DNA of 64,000 nucleotides, taken from UBA10364 sp049611965. Its GTDB lineage: Bacteria > Bacteroidota > Bacteroidia > Flavobacteriales > Schleiferiaceae. Location: assembly GCA_049611965.1 (NCBI GenBank), contig JBMZBC010000004.1:1-64000 (forward strand). The letters run 5' to 3'. This document shows, piece by piece, positions 36,378 through 44,954 of this stretch. The position numbers were made by a program, and so were the translations under genes. The notes beneath the pieces are model-generated. The model saw only the letters and a program-made list of their open reading frames with translations. It did no database searches and had not been told where the DNA came from. Positions within the stretch are counted from its first letter, which is position 1, and every line of letters starts with the position of its first letter.

Positions 36378-37001
36378 TTAGAATCCCCAGGCTACCGTAA
36401 TCTGTGCGTTTGGAAAGAAAGGTAACTCATGATTACGCATCGTCAAATCCATGCTAGCTTGTGCAGCAGCCGCATCAATACCATCTGTCTGAGTAGTAAA
36501 TCCAGGCACACGAAGCAAGCCGACATCAACACCCCACTGCAATCCTTTGACTGGTTTCAAGCCATAACCAACTCCCATAGATTGAAATGGTCCATGTCCA
36601 TTAATAAAATAGCGATGTCCATCGTCCAATCCCTCAAGATTTCCGCCTAAACGAACAACTCCTGCTCCAACGTATACTCTAAAAGCATCATAGTTTTCAA
36701 AAGGACGATGATGAAGCAAAACTCCAGTCCAGGAACCTTGGAAGGTGGTTCCAACATATCCTTGGCCTGTTTGGTCGTCATTTGGATAATAAGGAGCATC
36801 AGCATCCCATGATTGCTCAACGGGTTGTCCATAGTGAGCACTAAATGTTGTTTTCTCAGTTATTTGATGATTCCATTGTAGACCGAAAGCCTGAGCCGGT
36901 CCTGAAGTGTAAATTCCAAAGGAATTCTCAGCATAATCTTGGGCTATAGCACTCAAGCTAAAACCCCCAACAAAAAGAAGAATAATGTGTAATTTTTTCA
37001 T
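36378..37001 (-). CDS. small outer-membrane beta-barrel protein
   Basis: Not assigned to a named family. 207 residues: signal peptide to about residue 20 (cleavage near AIAQ), then alternating polar/hydrophobic strands (QGSWTGVLLHHRPF, AFRVYVGAGVVRLGG, GLQWGVDVGLLRVPG) and a C-terminal aromatic residue (VAWGF), the signature of barrels inserted by BAM. About eight strands fit. AT-rich, like the neighbouring lipoprotein. A 9-bp inverted repeat surrounds its likely promoter. Confidence 0.72.
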   Translation of the reverse strand: MKKLHIILLFVGGFSLSAIAQDYAENSFGIYTSGPAQAFGLQWNHQITEKTTFSAHYGQPVEQSWDADAPYYPNDDQTGQGYVGTTFQGSWTGVLLHHRPFENYDAFRVYVGAGVVRLGGNLEGLDDGHRYFINGHGPFQSMGVGYGLKPVKGLQWGVDVGLLRVPGFTTQTDGIDAAAAQASMDLTMRNHELPFFPNAQITVAWGF

Positions 37002-37002
37002 G

Positions 37003-37047
37003 ACATGATTTTTTAATTCAACCGAGAATATAGCATTTAAATCATGT
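37003..37047 (-). promoter_or_regulatory. inverted repeat around the promoter of the small barrel gene
   Basis: ACATGATTT at 37003-37011 and its exact complement at 37039-37047 enclose a -7-like TATATTCT (minus strand, 37025-37032). The same TATATTCT lies ahead of the 1618-aa protein gene (22623-22630). Possible operator or secondary structure in the leader. Confidence 0.35.
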
Positions 37048-37100
37048 TCTTTTGTTTCATTTTGACCCTAATCAACTCATTATTAAACAATTGTATTCAA

Positions 37101-37132
37101 TGAAATAAAAAAGCCCCCACCAAAGTGAGGGC
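37101..37132 (-). terminator. intrinsic terminator reading leftward
   Basis: Stem 37113-37120 with 37125-37132 (one mismatch), loop CAAA, followed on the minus strand by a T6 run. It implies a minus-strand transcript ending near 37160, where only gene debris is seen. Confidence 0.7.
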
Positions 37133-37159
37133 CGTTGGTTAAAATGACAACCTATTTAT

Positions 37160-37430
37160 TTAGGCAGCAGCCTTTTCTCCTCTTGAGAAAGCCCAAGCTA
37201 TTACGCCTCCAGAGATTGCTGTAAATAACTACATTAGTAAAAGCTGCGTCAGTTGCGTTAAACACTGAATAAGTTGAAGCTTCGTTTAAGTTCTGAATTC
37301 CAGCTAATATGGCGCCAAGCCATATTCTGTTTAAAGCTCCATCCTTGAATGTTCTGAAGCCCATTTTGTCCCATACTATAACCTGTAATAGGGTTTGTAG
37401 TAATCCAGCAGAAAATCCAGCCCAAAGTAA
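37160..37430 (-). pseudogene. possible frameshifted small membrane-protein gene
   Basis: On the minus strand one frame is open from about 37440 to 37230 (LLWAGFSAGLLQTLLQ, GALNRIWLGAILAGIQN), but its own end is poor. A shift of one base near 37217 gives a convincing tail: AISGGVIAWAFSRGEKAAA, then TAA at 37160-37162, shortly before a leftward terminator. No good start codon is seen upstream of the ATG at 37364. This looks like a decayed or misassembled small membrane protein; family not recognised. It could also be non-coding. Confidence 0.3.
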
Positions 37431-37467
37431 GGGTTCAGCATAACACTTTAATTCAGACTTAAAACAG

Positions 37468-37500
37468 AGCCCTGTCCATCCGGATGGGGCTTTTATTATT
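37468..37500 (+). terminator. intrinsic terminator reading rightward
   Basis: 10-bp stem with two G-U pairs (37468-37477 with 37482-37491), loop ATCC, then a T-rich tail on the plus strand. No intact plus-strand gene ends before it, so it may be a remnant or end an unrecognised RNA. Confidence 0.55.
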
Positions 37501-37552
37501 GTTTAACATTTGAACCAACAGCGCATATATCAGGAATAGTAGGGGCTTAACT

Positions 37553-37584
37553 AAACAAAAAAGCACCTCCAAATGGAAGTGCTT
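37553..37584 (-). terminator. terminator of the tRNA transcript
   Basis: Stem 37561-37570 with 37575-37584, loop AAAT, followed on the minus strand by a T6 run; placed immediately after the tRNA 3' end. Confidence 0.8.
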
Positions 37585-37589
37585 TAAAG

Positions 37590-37663
37590 TGGGCCCAGCA
37601 GGGCTCGAACCTGCGACCACCTGATTATGAGTCAGGTGCTCTAACCAACTGAGCTATGAGCCC
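37590..37663 (-). tRNA. tRNA-Met (CAT anticodon)
   Basis: A 74-nt cloverleaf on the minus strand: acceptor GGGCTCA pairing with TGGGCCC, D arm with AGCTCAGTTGGTTAGAGC, anticodon stem-loop CCTGACTCATAATCAGG with anticodon CAT, and T arm with GGTTCGAGCC. The CCA end is not encoded. It looks like elongator Met; a CAT anticodon could also belong to the lysidine-modified tRNA-Ile, which sequence alone does not fully exclude. The initiator is unlikely because the acceptor has a normal first base pair. Confidence 0.95.
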
Positions 37664-37708
37664 GGGAGGGCAAATATAGTACAGAGTTCATAAGCGAAGT
37701 CAATAATT

Positions 37709-39208
37709 TTAACTCAAGTATCGTGCTTTAATTCGAATGTCATTGTTGGCGAAATCGCCCTCATTGTGTTGGCACAGTATTAGTGCGACTCTTTCCGCGC
37801 CAGCCATGGCGTAGGCAGCTCTAAAATCCTGATTAATCTCTGTGAGTCGCTTGGTTAATTGCGTCTTTAAGTCTTTGGCGTTTTCACCTTGCCAGTCCAT
37901 TCCCTCTTTCGCTTCCAATAGGATTTGAAGGGTTTTATCGCCCGTTTCATCTTCTTCTGTTCTAATCTGGAATGTATTACACTTTTCCACGAGGGTTGGA
38001 ATCTCAAACATCGATTCTTGGATATCCACCGGGCTCACATTTGCGCCAAAAAAGGCAACAGTCATATCTGCACGGCCGTAGTGGAACAAGAGCGGCAAAT
38101 CTGTTCTTGGGGCGGTAATTTCATTTTTGTCAATACCCAACTCTTCAAAGATTGAATACATCTCTTTGATGGTTACTTGATGGCCTCTATCATGAATATT
38201 ATAGCGCACCTTTGGTGCTACATAGTGGAATCTACACACAGTAATGATCAGTTCGCCCTGATCGGTATTGTGTATCAAGAAATCCGAAGGATTGTATTGA
38301 AAAATCATAGGTAGAGCACCCTCGTGTTTAGTTATTCGCTCACGCAAAGCTGGGTTGGAGCGCATTAACCTTCGAAGGCTAATAGTAAAGTCGTTTTCTG
38401 AGCCTAGGTTCAATTCCAAATCGGACGCCCCCAAAGAACTATATACCTTTTTAATACCCTTGCTGTAAAGGAAATCACGCATCCCCTCCGACATGGACTC
38501 TCCACCAAAAATGAACGAGATGTTGTAATCTGCCCAAGGAATGTCGCTACCATCCACCAATTGCTTCAAAAACGGCGGATAGCCCATGATAACGTACTTG
38601 TATTTCGTCCCAAACTGACGCAGAGTGTTCTCAATCTTTTCCTTCTCAGGCCCCAAGGATTTAAGCATAGAAAACGGCACACAGGACATGGTGACATTCA
38701 CTCCAGTAGCCCATGGACCTAAGGCAAAAGCATTTATGATAAAATGCGGATCGGCGCCGAAAAGTGTTTCAAACCCAAATCGTATGATCTTCCCATTGCG
38801 TTTTCTTTCCGTTTTTCCCCGAACCCAATTAGTCGCCGTACCCGAAGAACCTGAGCTTTCATCAAAGATGATATTGCGCTCAGGAATTTTCCCATCTACA
38901 CAACGGCTATCCATGTCGTAGGCCTTAACGTAATTCTCTTTGTCCATCCAAGGAATCTCTTCAATGTTTGGAACCATTCCAGAAAAAGAAGGCTCGCTAA
39001 AACCTTTTTTCTGAAGGAAATCGCGGTACGCAGGCACGCGCTTTTTAGCAAATCGAAACTGATAATAAGCTCTTGCACGACTGTTAAAGTTTCTCAATCC
39101 ATTAAAGCCTGGAACGTAAAGAAACTTAATTGCCCAAGGAAAAGTGAGGAACATTTCACGGTAAACGCCACCTAATCGGGCATAATAGAATACGAGTAAT
39201 CTTTTCAT
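37709..39208 (-). CDS. CapK-like adenylate-forming enzyme (phenylacetate-CoA ligase family)
   Basis: 499-residue member of the PaaK/CapK branch of the adenylate-forming superfamily. Seen: the AMP-binding motif FDESSGSSGTATNW (about residues 114-127), the central VYSSLGASDLELNLG, and the hinge/ribose part LLFHYGRADMTVAFFGANVSP. These enzymes activate a carboxylate as acyl-AMP and transfer it to CoA or an amine. The substrate is unknown. It overlaps the upstream nitroreductase-like gene by 4 nt (ATGA), so the two form a pair. Confidence 0.82.
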   Translation of the reverse strand: MKRLLVFYYARLGGVYREMFLTFPWAIKFLYVPGFNGLRNFNSRARAYYQFRFAKKRVPAYRDFLQKKGFSEPSFSGMVPNIEEIPWMDKENYVKAYDMDSRCVDGKIPERNIIFDESSGSSGTATNWVRGKTERKRNGKIIRFGFETLFGADPHFIINAFALGPWATGVNVTMSCVPFSMLKSLGPEKEKIENTLRQFGTKYKYVIMGYPPFLKQLVDGSDIPWADYNISFIFGGESMSEGMRDFLYSKGIKKVYSSLGASDLELNLGSENDFTISLRRLMRSNPALRERITKHEGALPMIFQYNPSDFLIHNTDQGELIITVCRFHYVAPKVRYNIHDRGHQVTIKEMYSIFEELGIDKNEITAPRTDLPLLFHYGRADMTVAFFGANVSPVDIQESMFEIPTLVEKCNTFQIRTEEDETGDKTLQILLEAKEGMDWQGENAKDLKTQLTKRLTEINQDFRAAYAMAGAERVALILCQHNEGDFANNDIRIKARYLS

Positions 39209-40290
39209 CGCAGTATTAGATCGGTTGTGTTAATTCTATAGCTTCTCGGGGGCTCCTTACTGTAGCCCGCTCTAAAGATGAAAGCTAAAGGAGCATCACT
39301 GCTTTCATCTAGCTCTAAACTCTTTGATAAGCTGTCAAAGGCGGTCGGATTCGTAATAAGACTTCCAAAGGGATGCATATACGCATCGTCCTTAGCAAGC
39401 TGTAGCCATATGCGGCAAAGTATGCGACCAAAATTGACCTGATCCTCAGGCTTAGACCAAGGATGTTGTATCCACATAATACTCGCCGTACCCTTGTAGG
39501 TATTGCCGTAATAACTCGATAGCATTTTTTTCCTCGTGCCTTTCGTCCATCTTTCATGATGCCTAAAAACCGATTTTACCAGTTTTCCAGGGAACCCCAT
39601 ACACTTGGTCCACAAACCCGTGCGAGACTCTTCCGCCTCCTTTTTTGAATATCGAAACAACCTATCAAGCTCTTCTCGCATAGGCCCGTGACTAAGATCT
39701 TCAAAGAGCGTCGCTTGATTTATTTTCACCAACATCTCTACTTTTTCAGCATCGTGGGTATGAAACAGCTTTCCCCCAAAGTTGGACACCATTGCCGCAC
39801 AGCGCTCTATAGTGCTCGAGGAAAGCGGCTCGCCGTTGTAATCGGTACGGGAAGTCCTACGCTTAAGCATCAGCTCAGGTGCTAAAGATTCCTTTGAAAA
39901 AGCTGGAACTAAGTGTAGTTGCGCGAAGGGCTGTACCTCTTCATATTCAGTGGAAATCGTCTGGAGAATATTCGACACCTCTACCTTATATCCAAAAGGT
40001 GCGGCTGCAATGGATAAACTTTCTGCAAAGACACCCATTACAGCAGTGGCAAACTCAGATTTTGGATCGCCCACGGGCAATAGAAATTTAGGGTCGTAAC
40101 AAAGCAGAGCCTTTTCCTCAGAAATTAACTTGAGTCGATACGGCTGCAGGTTGTGTACACTAGGTGCCCAACGTGCCCATTCGACTAACTCCTGCCAGCT
40201 GGGCGGTTTTTGATTTGCCATTGCCCCAAAAGGCAATAGGCCCGACAAGCTCAATAATCCAGTATTTAAAAGAAATTTCCTCCTGTCCAT
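39205..40290 (-). CDS. exported nitroreductase-like (Acg-type) protein
   Basis: 361 residues from the ATG at 40290; the frame also allows GTG at 40332, but the ATG gives a clean Tat-like signal, MDRRKFLLNTGLLSLSG. The body carries nitroreductase-family features: ARWAPSVHNLQPYRL near the start (FMN-phosphate contact), LKRRTSRTDYNGEPLS, and a C-terminal helix region with ILCRIWLQLAKDDAYMHPFGS. Resembles the Acg/TM1586-like subgroup, some of which bind but do not turn over FMN. Translationally coupled to the CapK-like ligase, suggesting a joint pathway (oxidation or sequestration of the activated product). Partner and substrate unknown. Confidence 0.75.
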   Translation of the reverse strand: MDRRKFLLNTGLLSLSGLLPFGAMANQKPPSWQELVEWARWAPSVHNLQPYRLKLISEEKALLCYDPKFLLPVGDPKSEFATAVMGVFAESLSIAAAPFGYKVEVSNILQTISTEYEEVQPFAQLHLVPAFSKESLAPELMLKRRTSRTDYNGEPLSSSTIERCAAMVSNFGGKLFHTHDAEKVEMLVKINQATLFEDLSHGPMREELDRLFRYSKKEAEESRTGLWTKCMGFPGKLVKSVFRHHERWTKGTRKKMLSSYYGNTYKGTASIMWIQHPWSKPEDQVNFGRILCRIWLQLAKDDAYMHPFGSLITNPTAFDSLSKSLELDESSDAPLAFIFRAGYSKEPPRSYRINTTDLILR

Positions 40291-40390
40291 CCCCGTAATT
40301 TTCAAGAAGTTAAGAATTTTATTCTGGTTCACTCATTTATTGGGAACAACATTAAAATCAAAGCATATCTTCGTAACAAATTGACGAACC

Positions 40391-42040
40391 ATGCGCAAAA
40401 TCCTAATCGCCCTAGTACTTCTTTTTGGCTTTCAAGCCTCAGCTAGTCATCTAATTAGCGGAAACTTCACTTATGAATTTGTAAGTCAGAGTGGAAATCA
40501 GCGCACCTATAAAATCAACCTCTATTTGTTTAGGGATGTTACAGGTGTGAACCTTCCAAGCACCGCTACTATTTATTACAAGAAGACCAACCAAAGCACA
40601 ATATCTACGCTTTCATTAACACAGGCCAGTGTTACCACTCCAACCAATACTTGTAATTCAACCATCAATTACGCGGTACACAAATACAGTGCAAATGTTA
40701 CTTTGAATGCAGCCAGCGTGTACGATTTTGCCTATTCAACGTGTTGTCGTCCAATGACGGCCACCAACCTAAGCAACCCTTCATCTCAAAGTATTTATTT
40801 AACTACTCGAATCGTTACTTCTCGTCCATCAGGACGTCAATACAACAACAGTGTGGAATTTGACAATCGAATCATGGCGGCTCCGCTAAATACGCCTTCC
40901 TCGTTTATACTGAACTACCCTGATGCCGACGGTGATAGTCTCTCGTACCAAATCACTAATGTAAAAGGCGGTAGCGCTAACTTTTTGACGCCCTCGAATA
41001 TTGCATATGCGCCTGGCTATAGCAATGCGGCGCCTTTAGGTACTAACGGATCACTAACCATTGACCCTGTAAGCGGTACGATGGTGGCACAAAGTTCTGT
41101 ACAACAAACCGCTGTAGTTAGCATCAAAGTAACTGAATGGGACAAGGATACTACCGGGACTTACAAGTTCATGGGTATCACAGAAAAGGAGTTCATCTTC
41201 AACTTCCACAACAATGCTTCATCAAACTTGGCAAATGCTACGGTAGACTCTGCCTCGGCCAACTTCCTGAGTGACACTATCTATGTAAGTACATCGCATC
41301 CGATCTATCCAAACGGTGCAAATTATGATTCCGTTCAAGTAAGGTTGACGGATCCAATGGGAGCTACAGCTTATGTACTTTCGGCACAGCCAACGGACAA
41401 CTCTTTCAAGAATTTTAGGCTGCTTAGTTCGGCATTATTGACCCCAGGTACATGGAGTTTGGTGTTCGACTACAATGTAGATTCTGTTTCTTTCATGGGC
41501 GCTTGTAATCGTGCTTTGGTGGACAGTACCACGTTCACCGTTGATGCTCCTATCATACTGATTGCTGCTCCTACAGATTCCATCTATGGCAACGACACTA
41601 TTACCTACGCCCTTCAACACAGCGGTTATGTAGACAGTGTGCAATGGATGGTGACTAACGGCTCCGTCGAGATGACTTATGGCATCGACAGCGTTCAAAT
41701 CGCTTGGGGAGTGAGCGGTAACGGGCCTGGTGAACTCAGCGCTATTGCGTGGACCTACGGCATGTCGGATACCGCGAGTATCAGTGTGACCGTTTACGGA
41801 ATTGGCATTGATGAAAATGCATTAAACGTGGCTGTGTATCCTAATCCTGCCATAGACGTTTTGCATGTTCAAGGTGGTGTGAATCTCAATTATGAGATCA
41901 CTGATTACTTAGGCAGAACATTACTTACTGGACTTGTGATTGATCATAAAGTCAGCATTACTGCATTGCGTCCAGGGCAATATGTATTGAAGCTCACGGA
42001 TGGTCAGAAGGCGTCGATTGTAAAATTTGCCGTTCACTAA
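40391..42040 (+). CDS. secreted beta-rich protein, T9SS-sorted
   Basis: 549 residues with a signal peptide (to about QASA) followed by SHLISGNFTYEFV, the start of a family common in gliding and surface proteins of Bacteroidota, with two Cys-rich loops (TPTNTCNSTI, STCCRPMTATN) and a cadherin-like stretch NYPDADGDSLSYQI (about 180). A T9SS type A domain ends the protein (VYPNPAIDVLHVQ to VKFAVH). No enzymatic domain is evident; structural or adhesive role likely. It stands alone, with a -7-like TATCTTCG at 40366-40373. Confidence 0.82.
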   Translation: MRKILIALVLLFGFQASASHLISGNFTYEFVSQSGNQRTYKINLYLFRDVTGVNLPSTATIYYKKTNQSTISTLSLTQASVTTPTNTCNSTINYAVHKYSANVTLNAASVYDFAYSTCCRPMTATNLSNPSSQSIYLTTRIVTSRPSGRQYNNSVEFDNRIMAAPLNTPSSFILNYPDADGDSLSYQITNVKGGSANFLTPSNIAYAPGYSNAAPLGTNGSLTIDPVSGTMVAQSSVQQTAVVSIKVTEWDKDTTGTYKFMGITEKEFIFNFHNNASSNLANATVDSASANFLSDTIYVSTSHPIYPNGANYDSVQVRLTDPMGATAYVLSAQPTDNSFKNFRLLSSALLTPGTWSLVFDYNVDSVSFMGACNRALVDSTTFTVDAPIILIAAPTDSIYGNDTITYALQHSGYVDSVQWMVTNGSVEMTYGIDSVQIAWGVSGNGPGELSAIAWTYGMSDTASISVTVYGIGIDENALNVAVYPNPAIDVLHVQGGVNLNYEITDYLGRTLLTGLVIDHKVSITALRPGQYVLKLTDGQKASIVKFAVH

Positions 42041-42111
42041 TTGAGCAAACATTGGTCACGGCATTCAGGTTAAATGAACTGTAACTTGCAGCAAGATTTA
42101 AGCCCCAGACC

Positions 42112-42723
42112 ATGATAAAGCAAATTTGGTTCGACTTCGGAAACGTCTTCATTCCCATCTTCCCTGAACGCACAAAAGAAGCGTTTGAGAATCGTGGGGT
42201 CCAATTCACTGAGGAAGGCATTCAGCGCCTCAACCACGAATTCGAAGTAGGCGAGATTACCTCAGCGCAATTCTTCCAGGAGATCGCTTCGAGTTGTAAA
42301 TACCTTCAAAGTTCTTCCGCCATAGCACATGCTTGGAATGTGCTGCTCGGTGAAATGACTGACCCTACGCTTTTCCTAAAGAAACTAGGCAAGTCTTATG
42401 ATTTATGTCTGGTAAGCAATACAAACGAAGCGCACATCAAACACATTCGTAAACAAGCCGGTCCATTCTTGTGGAACAGCTTCGTAGAGAAGTTTGAAGC
42501 GTTGTTTTTATCGTATGAAATTGGCCACAGAAAACCAGATGCAAGCTATTTCAACTACGTACTTGAGCATATGGATGCCAAACCAGAAGAAGTGTTGTTC
42601 GTGGACGATTCTTCAGCCAACATCGAAGCTGCAGAAGCCTTAGGCATCAACACCTTCCTGTTCAACCTTCAAGAGCAAGATTTAGCCAAGGAATTACCCG
42701 CGGTCCTGGCAAAGTTCGATTAA
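42112..42723 (+). CDS. HAD-family hydrolase (subfamily IA)
   Basis: 203-residue cytoplasmic HAD phosphatase-like protein. Motif I is WFDFGNVFIP with the nucleophile Asp and the DxGNV variant of the YihX type; motif II is LVSNTNE; motif III is GHRKPDASYFNYV; motif IV is LFVDDSSANIEAA. The helical cap is inserted after motif I. Likely acts on a small phosphorylated metabolite (sugar phosphate or FMN-type). Its 3' end overlaps the convergent epimerase gene by 30 nt. Confidence 0.9.
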   Translation: MIKQIWFDFGNVFIPIFPERTKEAFENRGVQFTEEGIQRLNHEFEVGEITSAQFFQEIASSCKYLQSSSAIAHAWNVLLGEMTDPTLFLKKLGKSYDLCLVSNTNEAHIKHIRKQAGPFLWNSFVEKFEALFLSYEIGHRKPDASYFNYVLEHMDAKPEEVLFVDDSSANIEAAEALGINTFLFNLQEQDLAKELPAVLAKFD

Positions 42724-43107
42724 CGTACCGCCCGTGCCTTTAGGGTGCAAGAAGCACACCCATTTGTTATCTGCACCCGCCTTAGGCTCTTTGTTCAGCA
42801 AAGTGAATCCTTCACCTTCGAGACGCGCCATTTCTGCCTTGATATCCTCTACCGCATAAGCGACATGATGTATGCCTTCGCCGCGCTTTTCAATGAATTT
42901 GGCGATTGGGCTGTCCGGATTGGTCGCCTCCAAAAGTTCAATCTTATTCGGACCGGCCTTAAAGAAACTCGTACGTACCCCTTCGCTCTCTACTGCCTCT
43001 TCTTTGTAGGGAGGTACACCCAAAATTTTGGTGTACAAGGCATTGCCGTCTTCGAGGCTCTTCACGGCGATGCCCAGGTGTTCTATCTTGGTGAGGTGGT
43101 GGTCCAT
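42694..43107 (-). CDS. mce: methylmalonyl-CoA epimerase
   Basis: 137-residue VOC-fold enzyme that interconverts (2S)- and (2R)-methylmalonyl-CoA between propionyl-CoA carboxylase and methylmalonyl-CoA mutase. Seen: KIEHLGIAVKSLEDGNALYTKILG, VRTSFFKAGPNKIELLE, and GIHHVAYAVEDI with the metal-binding His and Glu of the family, ending in GGTLIELCQ. A carboxylase beta subunit at 53314 would supply its substrate. The start overlaps the upstream ABC transporter stop (TAATG). Confidence 0.93.
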   Translation of the reverse strand: MDHHLTKIEHLGIAVKSLEDGNALYTKILGVPPYKEEAVESEGVRTSFFKAGPNKIELLEATNPDSPIAKFIEKRGEGIHHVAYAVEDIKAEMARLEGEGFTLLNKEPKAGADNKWVCFLHPKGTGGTLIELCQDRG

Positions 43108-44900
43108 TATTCTGCGTTTAGGTCTCCTAAGTTAACCAATGCAGCGTATTTGCCGCCCTTCTCAATCAGTTCTGAATGTGTGCCCAATTCTACCACACGA
43201 CCCTCCTCGATGTATGCAATCTGGTCGGCGTTCTTTATGGTACTTAATCGGTGCGCCACAACCACAGTCGTGCGGTCCTTCATCAACCCCTCGAGTGCCT
43301 GTTGCACCCTTGCTTCACTTTCATTGTCGAGTGCGGCGGTTGCTTCATCCAACAACAATAGCTTCGGATCGGCATAAAAGGCACGTGCAATACTCAACCT
43401 TTGACGCTGACCACCACTCAAGGTAGATCCACCTTCACCAATGGCTTTACCCGTGGCCCAACCCCCGGCAAATTCTGTACAGTAGGCAGCCTCTAATGCT
43501 TCACCAACCTTGGTTAGGTCTGGCCTACTGCCCAAGGCAACGTTCCCAGCAAAAGAGGTATTGAACAACAACGGTTGCTGCGGCACCCAGCCTAAATTTC
43601 TTCTGTAGGCCTTGAGCTCCGCGTCCTTTAAATTGAGGTCACCTAATACTATCGATCCATGCTGCGGGTGTGCAAACCCTGCCAAAAGGTGAAGTAAGGT
43701 CGTTTTTCCAGATCCTGAAGGCCCCACAAGAGCGGTGGTCTTCCCTGCTGGAATAATGAGTTCTAGTTTATTAATGATGGGGTGCTCGTCGTATGCGAAT
43801 TGGACACCGGAGAACGTAATGTCCTCTTGCCACTGACTGTCTTTTGGAGCAACGCTTCCATTCTCTGCCTCCTCCATGTCCAGCACTTCAAAAACACGGG
43901 CGGCAGAAGCGTTGCCTTTTTGAATGTCGTATAGGGCGTTCGTCACGTTCTTAAAAGCAGGGATCAATTGGTAAAACAATACCACAAACGCGATGAGCTC
44001 GCCACCGGTAAGGCTGCGGCCCCCTATAACTTCCATTCCTCCGAGGTATAGGACGACCAAGAGTACGCTTACACCCAGTACTTCAGCTATGGGAGAGCTT
44101 AGATCTCGCTTTCGAAACACGCTCACCATGTGAGCTGTCCATGCCGAGAGACTTTGCTCGTAGCGTTTCGACATCGCCTCTTCAGCCACAAAGGCCTTGA
44201 TGATGGGTAGGTTGGTCAAAACTTCTTCTAATGCAGAAGTGTTCTGCCCCAATTCTTCCTGCGCCTTCTTCGCGCTTTTTTTCAGACTGCGCCCAACGGT
44301 CGCTATGAGTCCACCAGAAATCGGAATAATAGCAATGGCCAATAGCGTCAATTTTGGGCTCATAGTAAAGAGCAGCACCAAGGTTCCGACAATCATCAGG
44401 GGATCTCGAACGAAGCCTTCCATGCCCTTGAGCATCGACCATTCAATCTCGTTCAGGTCGGCCGTTGCTCGCGTCAACATATCTCCTTTTTTAAGATCGC
44501 TATGCTTACGTAGACTTAGGGCGATCCACTTGTCGTGCAATTGCTGCTTGAGGTACGCTACCACCCCATTCCTAACAGGAGCAAGAGTGAATAGGGCCGC
44601 GTATCGGCTGATGTTCTTGAGGATGAAGATGACGAAGGTGATAGCGACAGTTGCTTGTAGGGTCTTGCTAGCGCCGTGCTGTGCCTTATAGGATTCGACC
44701 AGTTCGGCGAGGGCCAGCTTCCATCCAGCGGCACTCGATAACTCGGTGCCTGGGGTATCGAAAATCAAATTTAAGATGGGAATCAAGGCCCCTACTGACC
44801 CAATGCTAAAGATGACTGTGAGCATGTTGAACACAGCGGCCAACACGACCAAAGGCATGTAGGGCTTTAAAAGCGATAAGATGCGAGCGAATGATTTCAT
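43107..44900 (-). CDS. MsbA-like ABC exporter (permease-ATPase fusion)
   Basis: 597 residues from the ATG at 44900; the longer frame to 45023 crosses the rbfA promoter and is dismissed. Six transmembrane helices (about 15-315) are followed by an ATPase domain with Walker A ALVGPSGSGKTTLL, signature LSGGQRQRLSIARAF, Walker B LLLLDEATAAL and the His-loop AHRL. Architecture and length match half-size exporters of the MsbA/lipid-A and multidrug type. The cargo cannot be inferred safely. It is followed with 1-nt overlap by mce, probably an incidental pairing. Confidence 0.9.
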   Translation of the reverse strand: MKSFARILSLLKPYMPLVVLAAVFNMLTVIFSIGSVGALIPILNLIFDTPGTELSSAAGWKLALAELVESYKAQHGASKTLQATVAITFVIFILKNISRYAALFTLAPVRNGVVAYLKQQLHDKWIALSLRKHSDLKKGDMLTRATADLNEIEWSMLKGMEGFVRDPLMIVGTLVLLFTMSPKLTLLAIAIIPISGGLIATVGRSLKKSAKKAQEELGQNTSALEEVLTNLPIIKAFVAEEAMSKRYEQSLSAWTAHMVSVFRKRDLSSPIAEVLGVSVLLVVLYLGGMEVIGGRSLTGGELIAFVVLFYQLIPAFKNVTNALYDIQKGNASAARVFEVLDMEEAENGSVAPKDSQWQEDITFSGVQFAYDEHPIINKLELIIPAGKTTALVGPSGSGKTTLLHLLAGFAHPQHGSIVLGDLNLKDAELKAYRRNLGWVPQQPLLFNTSFAGNVALGSRPDLTKVGEALEAAYCTEFAGGWATGKAIGEGGSTLSGGQRQRLSIARAFYADPKLLLLDEATAALDNESEARVQQALEGLMKDRTTVVVAHRLSTIKNADQIAYIEEGRVVELGTHSELIEKGGKYAALVNLGDLNAE

Positions 44901-44942
44901 AAAAGCACTTCGAAGCGAATTTAATTGAATTGACGCAAATGG

Positions 44943-44950
44943 TATCTTTG
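44943..44950 (+). promoter_or_regulatory. -7 element of rbfA, leaderless type
   Basis: TATCTTTG is a perfect match to the Bacteroidota -7 consensus. Only TGGC separates it from the ATG at 44955, so transcription would start at or beside the start codon. TTTA/TTG-like bases lie about 19 nt upstream. Confidence 0.75.
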
Positions 44951-44954
44951 TGGC

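Noticed and set aside
37466..37480. att-like copy of the tRNA-Met 3' end
   Set aside because: Only 8 bases (GAGCCCTG) match and they belong to a terminator stem; too short.
37118..37500. tmRNA or other known small RNA
   Set aside because: No tRNA-like ends, no resume-codon tag peptide and no T-arm motif found on either strand.
42745..43377. 210-aa plus-strand frame across mce and the ABC exporter end
   Set aside because: Antisense shadow; both minus-strand genes have full family motifs.
44197..44691. 164-aa plus-strand frame antisense to the ABC exporter
   Set aside because: No start context, no homology; codon shadow.
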